NCBI GenBank assembly: GCA_910586725.1
Contig: CAJUJL010000015.1
Coordinates: 36,786 to 58,576, forward strand
From: an uncultured Lachnospiraceae bacterium
GTDB taxonomy: Bacteria; Bacillota; Clostridia; Lachnospirales; Lachnospiraceae
DNA: 21,791 nucleotides
Direction: 5' to 3'
Shown here: positions 7,639 through 15,280 of the stretch, piece after piece
Numbering within the stretch: position 1 is the stretch's first letter
Layout: each line of letters starts with the position of its first letter
The notes under the pieces: model-generated
Seen by the model: the letters and a program-made list of their open reading frames with translations, nothing else
Database searches by the model: none
Told to the model about the DNA's origin: nothing
Translations under genes and position numbers: made by a program

Positions 7639-10338
7639 ATGAAGAAAAGAGTGTTAGCATTGTTATGTGCACTGATAACAGCAGGCACAAGTTTCAATTA
7701 TCTTCCGGCTCTTGAAGTAAAAGCTGCGGATACAACAGGCAAAACATATTATATCAGCAGCTTAAACGGGAACAATTCAAGGTCCGGAACATCAGAGAAA
7801 GAAGCATGGGAAACACTGGATATGCTTTATGATCTGAAATTAAATCCAGGAGATCAGGTTTTGCTGGAAAAGGGATCGCAGTTTAACGATTCTTATATAC
7901 ATCTTGTGGATGTCCATGGAACAAAAGACGCCCCAATTAAAATCGGAAGTTATGGATCAGGAGAGAAGCCGGCGATCCATGCCAACGGACAGGGGATATG
8001 GTATCAGGATTACGGAAGAAACCTGGATAATAACAATCACAAAAAAAATGGATATGTTTCTTCCACCATACTTCTTTATGATGTGGATTTTGTAGAAATC
8101 AGTGATTTGGAAATCACAAACATTTCAGATGATTTTGAATTTTTTAAAGGCGCGGCTCAAACTGTGGAGGAGCAGGGTTCGGAACGTATGGACCGTACCG
8201 GTGTAGCGGGTATTGCCAAAGACCATGGAACAATGGATCATGTTTATCTGGATAATCTTTATATTCATGACGTAGACGGAAACATCGGCGATAAGCATAT
8301 GGACAACGGCGGAATCCAGATGAACGTTATGCAGCCGGATAATGAAGAAAAAACCGGAATTGCAAGGTACAATGATATTAAGATCACAAATTGCTATGTA
8401 AGGGATGTATCCAGAGCTGGTGTGTGCGTTGGTTATACATATCAATGGAGTAAATTTAACGGTTCCGCTATTTCGGATGAGACAGCCAAAAAGTACGGTC
8501 ATACAAACTTGCTTTTTGAAAATAATTATCTGAAAGATATTGGCAATGACGGAATGGTGGCAATGTATGCATACCGGCCGTTGGTGCAGAACAATGTATT
8601 GGACAGAGCCGGCGCCGACATGGACGTGAATAATGGCGGTTATGCCAGCTATTATGGTTATGTATGTGCAGGAATCTGGCCCTGGAAATGCAAAGATGGA
8701 ATATTCCAGTATAACGAAGCATTTGATATGGTAGATAATCAGGACGGAATGCCTTGGGACATTGATTATTCTGACGGAACAATTTATCAGTATAACTACA
8801 GTCATAACAATGGCGGAGGATGCATCATGTTCTGCGGCGGCGAGGCATACCAGGGGACTTTCCGTTATAATATCAGCCAAAATGATTTAAAAGGACTGCT
8901 GGTATTGTCCGGCAATCCAAAAGGAGAAATCTACAATAACGTATTTTATGTCAGCGGCGATAATGGCGTACAGATACATAACGGAACCTTTTTTTACGGA
9001 ACCGGAGTTATGAGAAACAATATTTTTTATAACATTAGTACAAATAAAGATAAAGAGAAAAATATTCCTTACAATAAACATACGTGGAAGAACAATATCT
9101 TCTATGGATATGATGACCGTATGACGATACCGGATGGAAATATTTCAGCAGATCCTATGTTTGAAAATGCCGGAACCGCGCCGACAGACGTTCTTGCGGG
9201 CGGATCTTTGCATGACAGAACAAATGTATACAACGGCTATAAATTAAAAGCAGGTTCTCCGGCTATTAATGCGGGTGAACGCATAGATGACGCTCCAAAA
9301 TATGATTTCTTTGGAAACAGCGTTGGTTTGCAGCCGGATATAGGCGTTTTTGAGTCAAATACGGCAGAAACAGTTTTGGATATTCAGACAGCAAAAGGCT
9401 CTTTGCTTGAGATTGGAGAAAGTGAAATTACCGGTATCGCGAGCAAGATGACAGTCAAAGAGCTGGCAGAAAATTTCGTATATGCGCAGGATGTTACATT
9501 TAAAGTTCTCAAAGACGGCAAAGAATTGAGTGAAAATGATATTGTCACATCAGGTGTGAAGGTTCAGATCTCCAGAGGCAATGAATCAAAAGAATACCAG
9601 ATCAAAACAGCTTTAAAGATTCAGGAAGTGATAGGATCTTCCCTTGAAATAGGAGCAGCATCCATATCAAACGTGCCGTTAAACACCACAGTAAAGGAGC
9701 TGACAGATAACCTTATATGTGCGCAGGACGTTGAACTCAAGGTCGTAAAAAATGGCCAGGAAATGAAGAATGAGGACATTGTGACGTCAGAAATGGCAGT
9801 AAAGATTTCCAAAGGCAGCGAAACAAAAGAGTATGAGATTGAAGTTGTAGAAGAATACGTAGAAGATAATCGGGTATTTGAAGAATATGCTCCAGGCACA
9901 ATGACCGCAACGGTTGGAAATAAGAATTCTGACAGTGAAGGAGCCGATAAATTACTGGATAATGATTTAAATACAATCTGGCATACAAATTATAATGGAT
10001 GTCCGCAGGAAGATGTATGGATTGAGTTGGATCTTGGCGAAGTAAAACCGGTAGCAATGGTAAAATATGTATCAAGGGCAACCGGAGGGCCAAACGGAGT
10101 CTTTGAAGATTATGAAGTATTCGTATGCAGTGATGAAGCAAAAACATGGAAAAGCGTAAAAGCGGGCACATGGAAGAACTCCGCAGTCGGATCTACCGAA
10201 TATGCAAAATTTGACACGGTAAACGCGCGCTACGTTAAGTTATTATGTACAAAGAACCGAACGGCTACAGGCGGAAGCGAAGGAAAAGTTTTCGGAAGCG
10301 CATCGGAAATCCGCGTCGGATATGAAGTAACGGAATAA
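7639..10338 (+). CDS. Secreted beta-helix protein with F5/8C domain (subfamily A, copy 2)
   Basis: The product has 899 residues and is a close paralog of the gene at 2507: the signal peptide starts with the same MKKRVLALLCAL and long stretches are nearly identical, such as AIHANGQGIWYQ and LLYDVDFVEIS. The beta-helix covers about residues 35-570, with WPWKCKD at 347-353 and DGTIYQYNYSHNNGGGC. After it the ~80-residue module found once in copy 1 occurs twice (about 575-655 and 658-738), each with (S)LEIG...(M)TVKEL...AQDV...IVTS...ISxGxExKEYxI. The F5/8C domain occupies about 740-899 (LLDNDLNTIWHTNYN, WIELDLGEVKPVA, ARYVKLLC). RBS AAAGGAGA stands 6 nt before the ATG. Role as for copy 1: an extracellular glycan-active or glycan-binding protein of unknown specificity. 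Confidence 0.85.
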   Translation: MKKRVLALLCALITAGTSFNYLPALEVKAADTTGKTYYISSLNGNNSRSGTSEKEAWETLDMLYDLKLNPGDQVLLEKGSQFNDSYIHLVDVHGTKDAPIKIGSYGSGEKPAIHANGQGIWYQDYGRNLDNNNHKKNGYVSSTILLYDVDFVEISDLEITNISDDFEFFKGAAQTVEEQGSERMDRTGVAGIAKDHGTMDHVYLDNLYIHDVDGNIGDKHMDNGGIQMNVMQPDNEEKTGIARYNDIKITNCYVRDVSRAGVCVGYTYQWSKFNGSAISDETAKKYGHTNLLFENNYLKDIGNDGMVAMYAYRPLVQNNVLDRAGADMDVNNGGYASYYGYVCAGIWPWKCKDGIFQYNEAFDMVDNQDGMPWDIDYSDGTIYQYNYSHNNGGGCIMFCGGEAYQGTFRYNISQNDLKGLLVLSGNPKGEIYNNVFYVSGDNGVQIHNGTFFYGTGVMRNNIFYNISTNKDKEKNIPYNKHTWKNNIFYGYDDRMTIPDGNISADPMFENAGTAPTDVLAGGSLHDRTNVYNGYKLKAGSPAINAGERIDDAPKYDFFGNSVGLQPDIGVFESNTAETVLDIQTAKGSLLEIGESEITGIASKMTVKELAENFVYAQDVTFKVLKDGKELSENDIVTSGVKVQISRGNESKEYQIKTALKIQEVIGSSLEIGAASISNVPLNTTVKELTDNLICAQDVELKVVKNGQEMKNEDIVTSEMAVKISKGSETKEYEIEVVEEYVEDNRVFEEYAPGTMTATVGNKNSDSEGADKLLDNDLNTIWHTNYNGCPQEDVWIELDLGEVKPVAMVKYVSRATGGPNGVFEDYEVFVCSDEAKTWKSVKAGTWKNSAVGSTEYAKFDTVNARYVKLLCTKNRTATGGSEGKVFGSASEIRVGYEVTE

Positions 10339-10349
10339 GGAGGAGAGAT

Positions 10350-13271
10350 ATGATGAAAAAAAGAATTTTAGCAGCAATGATGGCAGTTTCCGTATTCTTT
10401 TCCACCGTTTGTATGGAAGGAAATGTCAGCGCTGCGGAAGAAGCGTCTGAAAATTCCGGAACAACTTATTATGTCAGTACTCTCCGGGGAAAAGACAGTA
10501 ATGATGGAATGAGTGAAAGGAACCCATTTTACAGTCTTCGTAAAATTAATGAATTGGATTTAAAGCCAGGGGATCAAGTTTTACTGGAATGCGGTTCCGT
10601 ATTTAAAAATGGTTATCTTCACCTGTATGGGCAGAGCGGAAGCGTGGAAGCGCCAATAGTTATTGATCAGTACGGAAGTGGCGCAGATCCTGTCATTGAT
10701 ACAAACGGACAGGGTGTGTGGTATCAGAATTATGGATACCGTTTGGATAATCAGTCAAATGCTACGCATAAAAGTAAGGGATATGTATCTTCATCCATAT
10801 TGCTCTACGATACGGAATATATAGAAATCCAAAACATTGAAATTGTCAATAAGGCCCCAAAACTTGAGACTGCTTACAATGCGGCTGATACCATGGCGCG
10901 TACCGGCGTAGCGGCCGTAGCGCAGGATAAGGGCACGATTGACCATATTTACCTGAAAAACTTAAATATTCATGATGTAATCGGAAACGTATATCAAAAG
11001 CATATGAATAACGGTGGCATTTATTTTACCGTATATATGCCTCATGACGCGGAGATGGGACCAGCGACGGGACCAGAGTCGGATAGAAAAAGAGACTTTC
11101 TTTCATCCAAAACAGGAATACCACGTTACAATGATGTGTTAATTGACAGCTGCAACGTTACAAATACAAATCGTTGGGGGATTGCCGTAGGATATTCGGC
11201 TCTCTGGGGAAAATTCCAAGACGTTGCAATTTCGGATGAAGATATTAACAAGTATGGTTCCACAAATGTAAGAATTCAGAACAATTACGTGAAAGATGCC
11301 GGTGGAGATGGAATTACACTGATGTATTGTGATCGGCCAATTGTGCAGTATAATGTTTCTGACGGTATCGGAAGGCAGATGCACACAGGCGATTATCTTC
11401 CAAGCGTAGACGGAGGACAGAGATTTTCAGCGGGAATCTGGCCGTGGAAATGCAAAGACGCAGTTTTTCAGTACAATGAAGCTTTTGACACGCAAAATAT
11501 TAAGGGTGAAAATGGAGACGGTCAGGCATGGGATGCAGACTGGGGAGACGGAACCATTTACCAGTACAACTACAGCCATAATAACGGCGGCGGATGTTTG
11601 ATGGTATGTCTGGGTGAAGCGTATCGTACCACATTCCGTTATAATATCAGTCAAAACGACTTAAACGGCGCATTGTGTATTTTCAACAGTCCCATGACGC
11701 ATCTTTACAACAATGTCTTCTATATAGAAGAGGGTCATTCCATTTACCGCAGCGGCAAAACCGGTGGAGAAGCGACGCTGGAAAATAATATATTCTATTA
11801 TGAAGGCGACGAGCCGAAAGAAGAAAACTGGACAGAGGGCAATAACAAAACATACAGTAACAATCTGTTTTACAATTTCGCAAATACGCCGGAAGATGCC
11901 GCAAAAATTGTTGTAGAAAGCGGTACAAAGGTGTTTGAAAATGCCGGAAGCGGACCTGTAAAATCATCGGGAGCTGTTCGTTTGCATGAGGATCCGACGG
12001 TAAGAAGCATATTTGACGGTTATAAACTGGCGAAAGACTCTCCGGCTATTGGAAAAGGAAAAGTCATTACAGACATGCACGAAATGGATATGTGTGAACG
12101 TGACTTTTTTGGCAATGAAATTTCAGCGACAGAAACACCGGATATAGGCGCACATAAATATCAGGCAGAAGATGCGGCAGTAAATCCGCCGGCGCCACAA
12201 AAAGGAGAAGTGCGCGAAGTAGGGTCAACAACAGCTACCATTACATGGCAGGCTGTGGAAGAATTATTTGGAGTTACAAGTTATAAGATTACGGATGGCG
12301 ATAAAGTATTAGCCGATGTAACAGATTTGAATGCGGTTTTAGATCCGGAAACAAATACCATATCCGTAAAACTCACAAATTTAGAGGCAAGTAAAAAATA
12401 TACATTGTCTGTTACCGCGTATGATGCAAGCGGCCACGCATCCACTCCTTTGACAGTTACTTTTACTACGGCAAAAGCGGAAGATCTTGCGGAAGCGGAA
12501 AAAATGCTTGAAAGCGCCGTAAATTCCGCAGAAGACATTATAAAAGACGGACAAAAGGATTATACGAAAGACAGCTGGGACGAATTGATGGCTGCTTATC
12601 AGGAAGCGTCTAAGTTGGGCGACAATGCGTCAAAGAGTGAAATTGAAGCCGTTGCAAACCGGATTAAACGGGCGATCAGCATGCTTCAAAAAGTAATTAA
12701 TACGCAGCAGGAAAAACCGGTTAAACTCGCGGCTCCGGCTATATCTGACGTGAAATCCGTAGCAAAGAAAGACGGAATAAAAGTTCAGGTGACATTAACA
12801 AAAACCGATCATGCATCTTTTTACATAATCTATCGTACCGTTGGAGGCAAAACAACGGTTGCAGGAACGGTATCGGATGCTGTTTTCCTGGATTCCACGC
12901 TTTACGGAGGCAAACAAGTGACATATTCCGCCCAGGCCGTATCGGGCGACGTCACAAAATATACGGACAGCGATAAGGGTGCGTCCAAGGCGATTAAGAT
13001 CGCGAAAGCGCCGACAAAACTGAAAGTAAAACAAAAGTCAGGGAAAGCTGTGATCTCCTGGAAGAAAGTAAAGAAAGTAAAAAGCTATATTGTATATCGT
13101 TCCGACAAAAAGAACGGCACTTACAAGAAGGTGGCTACCGTGAAGAAGAATAAGACCTCCTACACGGACAAAAAAGTAAAGAAAAAGAAAATGTATTTCT
13201 ACAAAGTAGCGGCAAAAGTCGGCCAGAGCTATACGGCTATGACGTCTGTAAAGAAAATAAAAATAAAGTAA
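10350..13271 (+). CDS. Secreted beta-helix protein with Fn3 and FIVAR modules (subfamily B, copy 2)
   Basis: This is the largest of the four (973 residues) and a close paralog of the gene at 4996: TYYVSTLRGKDSNDGMSE, DTNGQGVWYQNYG, ILLYDTEYIEI and MYCDRPI match. The signal peptide ends near VSAAEEA. The beta-helix reaches about residue 610, with WPWKCKD at 364-370 and DGTIYQYNYSHNNGGGC. An Fn3-like domain (615-705) is followed by a FIVAR-type helical module (711-785, AEKMLESAVNSAEDIIKDGQ...SWDELMAAYQEA) and two further Fn3-like domains (about 790-886 and 887-973), the last extremely lysine-rich. Copy 1 has Big_2 modules in that place, so the tails were exchanged after duplication. RBS AAGGAGG lies 6 nt before ATG 10350; ATG 10353 is equally possible. 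The gap from the previous stop is 11 nt. It is the last gene of the operon. Confidence 0.85.
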   Translation: MMKKRILAAMMAVSVFFSTVCMEGNVSAAEEASENSGTTYYVSTLRGKDSNDGMSERNPFYSLRKINELDLKPGDQVLLECGSVFKNGYLHLYGQSGSVEAPIVIDQYGSGADPVIDTNGQGVWYQNYGYRLDNQSNATHKSKGYVSSSILLYDTEYIEIQNIEIVNKAPKLETAYNAADTMARTGVAAVAQDKGTIDHIYLKNLNIHDVIGNVYQKHMNNGGIYFTVYMPHDAEMGPATGPESDRKRDFLSSKTGIPRYNDVLIDSCNVTNTNRWGIAVGYSALWGKFQDVAISDEDINKYGSTNVRIQNNYVKDAGGDGITLMYCDRPIVQYNVSDGIGRQMHTGDYLPSVDGGQRFSAGIWPWKCKDAVFQYNEAFDTQNIKGENGDGQAWDADWGDGTIYQYNYSHNNGGGCLMVCLGEAYRTTFRYNISQNDLNGALCIFNSPMTHLYNNVFYIEEGHSIYRSGKTGGEATLENNIFYYEGDEPKEENWTEGNNKTYSNNLFYNFANTPEDAAKIVVESGTKVFENAGSGPVKSSGAVRLHEDPTVRSIFDGYKLAKDSPAIGKGKVITDMHEMDMCERDFFGNEISATETPDIGAHKYQAEDAAVNPPAPQKGEVREVGSTTATITWQAVEELFGVTSYKITDGDKVLADVTDLNAVLDPETNTISVKLTNLEASKKYTLSVTAYDASGHASTPLTVTFTTAKAEDLAEAEKMLESAVNSAEDIIKDGQKDYTKDSWDELMAAYQEASKLGDNASKSEIEAVANRIKRAISMLQKVINTQQEKPVKLAAPAISDVKSVAKKDGIKVQVTLTKTDHASFYIIYRTVGGKTTVAGTVSDAVFLDSTLYGGKQVTYSAQAVSGDVTKYTDSDKGASKAIKIAKAPTKLKVKQKSGKAVISWKKVKKVKSYIVYRSDKKNGTYKKVATVKKNKTSYTDKKVKKKKMYFYKVAAKVGQSYTAMTSVKKIKIK

Positions 13272-13280
13272 TTCATTAAC

Positions 13281-13325
13281 TTTAAGAGGGCCTTTTGGAA
13301 ATTATTACAAAAAGGCCCTCTTAAA
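13281..13325 (+). terminator. Terminator of the foldase/beta-helix operon
   Basis: A perfect 16-bp inverted repeat (13281-13296 with 13310-13325, core AAGAGGGCCTTTT) surrounds a 13-nt loop, starting 10 nt after the last beta-helix gene. The downstream T tract is poor (ATAAAAATTTGTT), but stem length and position make it the clear operon end. Confidence 0.8.
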
Positions 13326-13361
13326 ATATAAAAATTTGTTAAAAAATTTTTAAAAAATTAC

Positions 13362-13390
13362 TTGCAATTTATAAAAAAATCGTTTATACT
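13362..13390 (+). promoter_or_regulatory. Sigma-A promoter of tRNA-Lys
   Basis: TTGCAA at 13362-13367 and TATACT at 13385-13390 are separated by exactly 17 bp, and the tRNA begins 24 bp after the -10. This is a good vegetative promoter for a stable RNA. Confidence 0.75.
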
Positions 13391-13414
13391 TTATTCCGTT
13401 GTAAGGAAACATAA

Positions 13415-13487
13415 GCGCCATTAGCTCAGCTGGAAGAGCACCTGACTCTTAATCAGGGTGTCCAGGGTTCGAGCCCCTGATGGCGTA
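13415..13487 (+). tRNA. tRNA-Lys (anticodon CTT)
   Basis: All arms fold: acceptor GCGCCAT with ATGGCGT, D arm GCTC/GAGC, anticodon arm CCTGA-CTCTTAA-TCAGG with CTT in the middle of the loop, and T arm CAGGG-TTCGAGC-CCCTG. The discriminator base is A13487. The first acceptor pair is a G-U wobble (G13415 with T13486), slightly unusual for tRNA-Lys. CCA is not encoded (CTG follows). No other tRNA is seen in the window. Confidence 0.95.
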
Positions 13488-13494
13488 CTGATAA

Positions 13495-13542
13495 GCACTG
13501 ATTTTGCGGACGTAAGAGCCGTGGGGTCGGTGTTTTATTTTT
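13495..13542 (+). terminator. Possible weak terminator between tRNA-Lys and the HAD gene
   Basis: CACTGA (13496-13501) can pair with TCGGTG (13527-13532) with one G-U pair, and TTTTATTTTT follows at once. An inner CGG/CCG may strengthen it. The stem is short, so read-through into the HAD gene is likely; no separate promoter for that gene was recognised. Confidence 0.35.
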
Positions 13543-13563
13543 ACAAAGATAAGGGAGAGGAAT

Positions 13564-14220
13564 ATGGGAAAATACGAAGCAGTGATCTTTGATCTGGACG
13601 GAACGCTGTTAGATACGTTAGAAGATCTGACAGACAGTGTAAACGCGGCATTGGCCTGCTGCCACTGCCCACAGAAAAGCATCGACCAGATTTGCGCTTA
13701 TGTTGGAAATGGAATCCGGAATTTGATTCAGCGAAGCCTGGAAGGAGGCGAAGACCATCCGGATTTTGAACATATTTATCAGGCGTTTCGAACACACTAC
13801 AAAGCAAATTGTAAAAACAAGACGAAACCATATGACGGAGTGACAAAGCTATTACGCACATTGAAGGAGCGCGGCATAAAAATGGCTATTGTTTCAAATA
13901 AAGCTGATTTTGCGGTAAAAGAGCTGAATGCATATTATTTTAAAGAATTTGACATAACGGCAATCGGTGAAAAAGAAGGGGTCAGGCGCAAGCCGTCTCC
14001 GGATACGCTTTACGAGGCGATGCGTATATTGGGAGTTTCCGCAGAAAATACGGTTTATGTAGGAGATTCCGAAGTAGACGTAGAAACCGCCGCCAATGCG
14101 AAAGTTCCCTGCATCAGCGTTCTTTGGGGATTTCGCAGTAAAGAGGTTTTACTGGAACATGATGCAAAGTATTTTGCAGAGACGGCGGATGACCTTCTTC
14201 GTCTGTTGGAAAATTTTTAA
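13564..14220 (+). CDS. gph: HAD-family hydrolase, phosphoglycolate phosphatase-like
   Basis: The product has 218 residues, the usual length for Gph/PGP-like HAD phosphatases. All four HAD motifs are visible: DLDGT at residues 10-14 with nucleophile D10 and acid D12; SNK at 111-113; RRKPSPD around lysine 143; and VGDSEVDVETA at 166-176 with acidic D168 and D172. The helical cap sits between motifs I and II. The likely reaction is hydrolysis of a small phosphorylated metabolite, classically 2-phosphoglycolate; substrate specificity in this family cannot be fixed by sequence. RBS GGGAGAGG lies just before the ATG. It may be cotranscribed with tRNA-Lys, since the only hairpin between them is weak. 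The gph symbol reflects family resemblance, not proven function. Confidence 0.85.
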   Translation: MGKYEAVIFDLDGTLLDTLEDLTDSVNAALACCHCPQKSIDQICAYVGNGIRNLIQRSLEGGEDHPDFEHIYQAFRTHYKANCKNKTKPYDGVTKLLRTLKERGIKMAIVSNKADFAVKELNAYYFKEFDITAIGEKEGVRRKPSPDTLYEAMRILGVSAENTVYVGDSEVDVETAANAKVPCISVLWGFRSKEVLLEHDAKYFAETADDLLRLLENF

Positions 14221-14360
14221 TGACAGTCGAGTAATGCGCACAACTCCTGAATAGACTGTCGGACGCACCTTAATTTATGAGGTAAAAAACGGTATTTGTA
14301 AAAAAAACGGCAGCAGCGGTTGCAGCGGCTGCATCTGCAGCAGGATCTTCGTTTCATAGG

Positions 14361-14406
14361 ACCTTCCCGGCAAAGTTTTATTTATCTTATGCAGGGAAGG
14401 TTTTTT
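14361..14406 (+). terminator. Intrinsic terminator downstream of the HAD gene
   Basis: ACCTTCCC (14361-14368) pairs with GGGAAGGT (14394-14401), extended inward by GCA/TGC, and a T6 tract follows. It lies 140 nt after the HAD stop. The stretch between them (14221-14360) has no supported gene, only the repeat GACAGTC (14222) / GACTGTC (14254) and a GC-rich GCAGC/GCTGC patch at about 14310-14345 that can fold. Confidence 0.8.
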
Positions 14407-14447
14407 GTTGCCAGAAAAAAGAAAAGCATGAAGAATCGACAGTCATT

Positions 14448-15086
14448 TTAACGGGAGGCAATCAGTTTATAAATCGGATTGCCCGCGGATGAAAATTTCT
14501 GCTCATATTCGGTCATTACATTTCCTATGTTCATGGAAACGTCATGGTGCAAATCCAGGGTATATGCATCCAGGTTCCATTTGGATTCGGAAATTTCCTC
14601 CAAAGAGAAGTCAAACAGCCCTTTGTTATCCGTTTTAAATTCAATATGGCCGCAGGGAGAGAGAATCTGGTCATAACGCTCCAAAAAAATGTGAGAGGTC
14701 AGACGACGTTTTGCGTGGCGGTCTTTTGGCCATGGATCGGAAAAATTTAAATAAATTCCGTCCACCTCTCCGGCGGCAAAGACATCCGGAAGCAGCATGG
14801 CGTCCATGCAGATGAATTTTAGATTTTCCACCGGGCAGGATTCCAGTTTTTGAAGCGCGCGCAGTAACACGCTTTCATAGCGTTCGATTCCTATGTAATT
14901 GATGTTTGGGTTTTGTTTGGCCAGCGTCAGAATGAATTGCCCTTTTCCCATGCCAATTTCGATGTAAATGGGATTTCCATTTGCAAAGACGTTATGCCAG
15001 TTTCCTTTTTGTGACTCCGGCGATTGTATGCAGTATGAACTGGCGGCAACTGCTTCGTCCGCGCCTTTTATTTTTCTTAAACGCAT
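14448..15086 (-). CDS. trmB: tRNA (guanine-N7-)-methyltransferase TrmB
   Basis: The protein has 212 residues and is a class I SAM-dependent methyltransferase that makes m7G at position 46 of tRNAs in the cytoplasm. Family marks are MRLRKIKGADE at the start, the SAM-binding EIGMGKG (residues 43-49), the acidic end of strand 2 at GIERYE (E68), FSDPWPKDRHAKRR (115-128), the TrmB signature with catalytic aspartate, FKTDN, and TEYEQKF near the C-terminus. The frame opens at ATG 15104, but AGAGGA lies between the two ATGs with 7-nt spacing to ATG 15086, and family proteins start with MRLR, so 15086 is the start. It is divergent from the carboxypeptidase gene and convergent with the HAD gene. Confidence 0.95.
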   Translation of the reverse strand: MRLRKIKGADEAVAASSYCIQSPESQKGNWHNVFANGNPIYIEIGMGKGQFILTLAKQNPNINYIGIERYESVLLRALQKLESCPVENLKFICMDAMLLPDVFAAGEVDGIYLNFSDPWPKDRHAKRRLTSHIFLERYDQILSPCGHIEFKTDNKGLFDFSLEEISESKWNLDAYTLDLHHDVSMNIGNVMTEYEQKFSSAGNPIYKLIASR

Positions 15087-15153
15087 AAAATTTCCTCTTT
15101 TCATGATAATATCATTAAATATATCATACTACAAAATAAAATGTAAAATATTA

Positions 15154-15182
15154 TTGCGATTTGGAAAATCTAAGTCTATACT
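15154..15182 (+). promoter_or_regulatory. Sigma-A promoter of the carboxypeptidase gene
   Basis: TTGCGA at 15154-15159 and TATACT at 15177-15182 are 17 bp apart. Transcription would start near 15189, leaving a leader of about 90 nt that contains the inverted repeat AAGATTA (15229-15235) / TAATCTT (15256-15262) just before the ribosome binding site. Confidence 0.65.
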
Positions 15183-15280
15183 ATATTTAGACAAAATCAG
15201 ACAAAATTTTTTACAGCGCTAATTTCAAAAGATTACATTTTGCGATTGCCTGAAATAATCTTAAAAAGTGAGGAATTCCC

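Noticed and set aside
8125..8880. Long minus-strand open frames within the beta-helix genes
   Set aside because: Hydrophobic, histidine/isoleucine-rich translations are the usual shadow of Asn/Tyr/Asp-rich coding DNA; they recur at equivalent places in the paralogs and have no ribosome binding sites.
13415..13564. tRNA-Lys as an integration site for the neighbouring accessory operon
   Set aside because: No integrase and no direct repeat of the tRNA 3' end is present in the window; the operon ends at its own terminator before the tRNA promoter.
14261..14360. Cysteine-rich short frame (C-x8-C-x2-C-x-C, KNGSSGCSGCICSR) in the HAD/trmB gap
   Set aside because: No ATG, GTG or TTG start in frame; the nearby ATG at 14277 reads Met-Arg-stop. 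The G/C/A triplet pattern gives this composition by chance.
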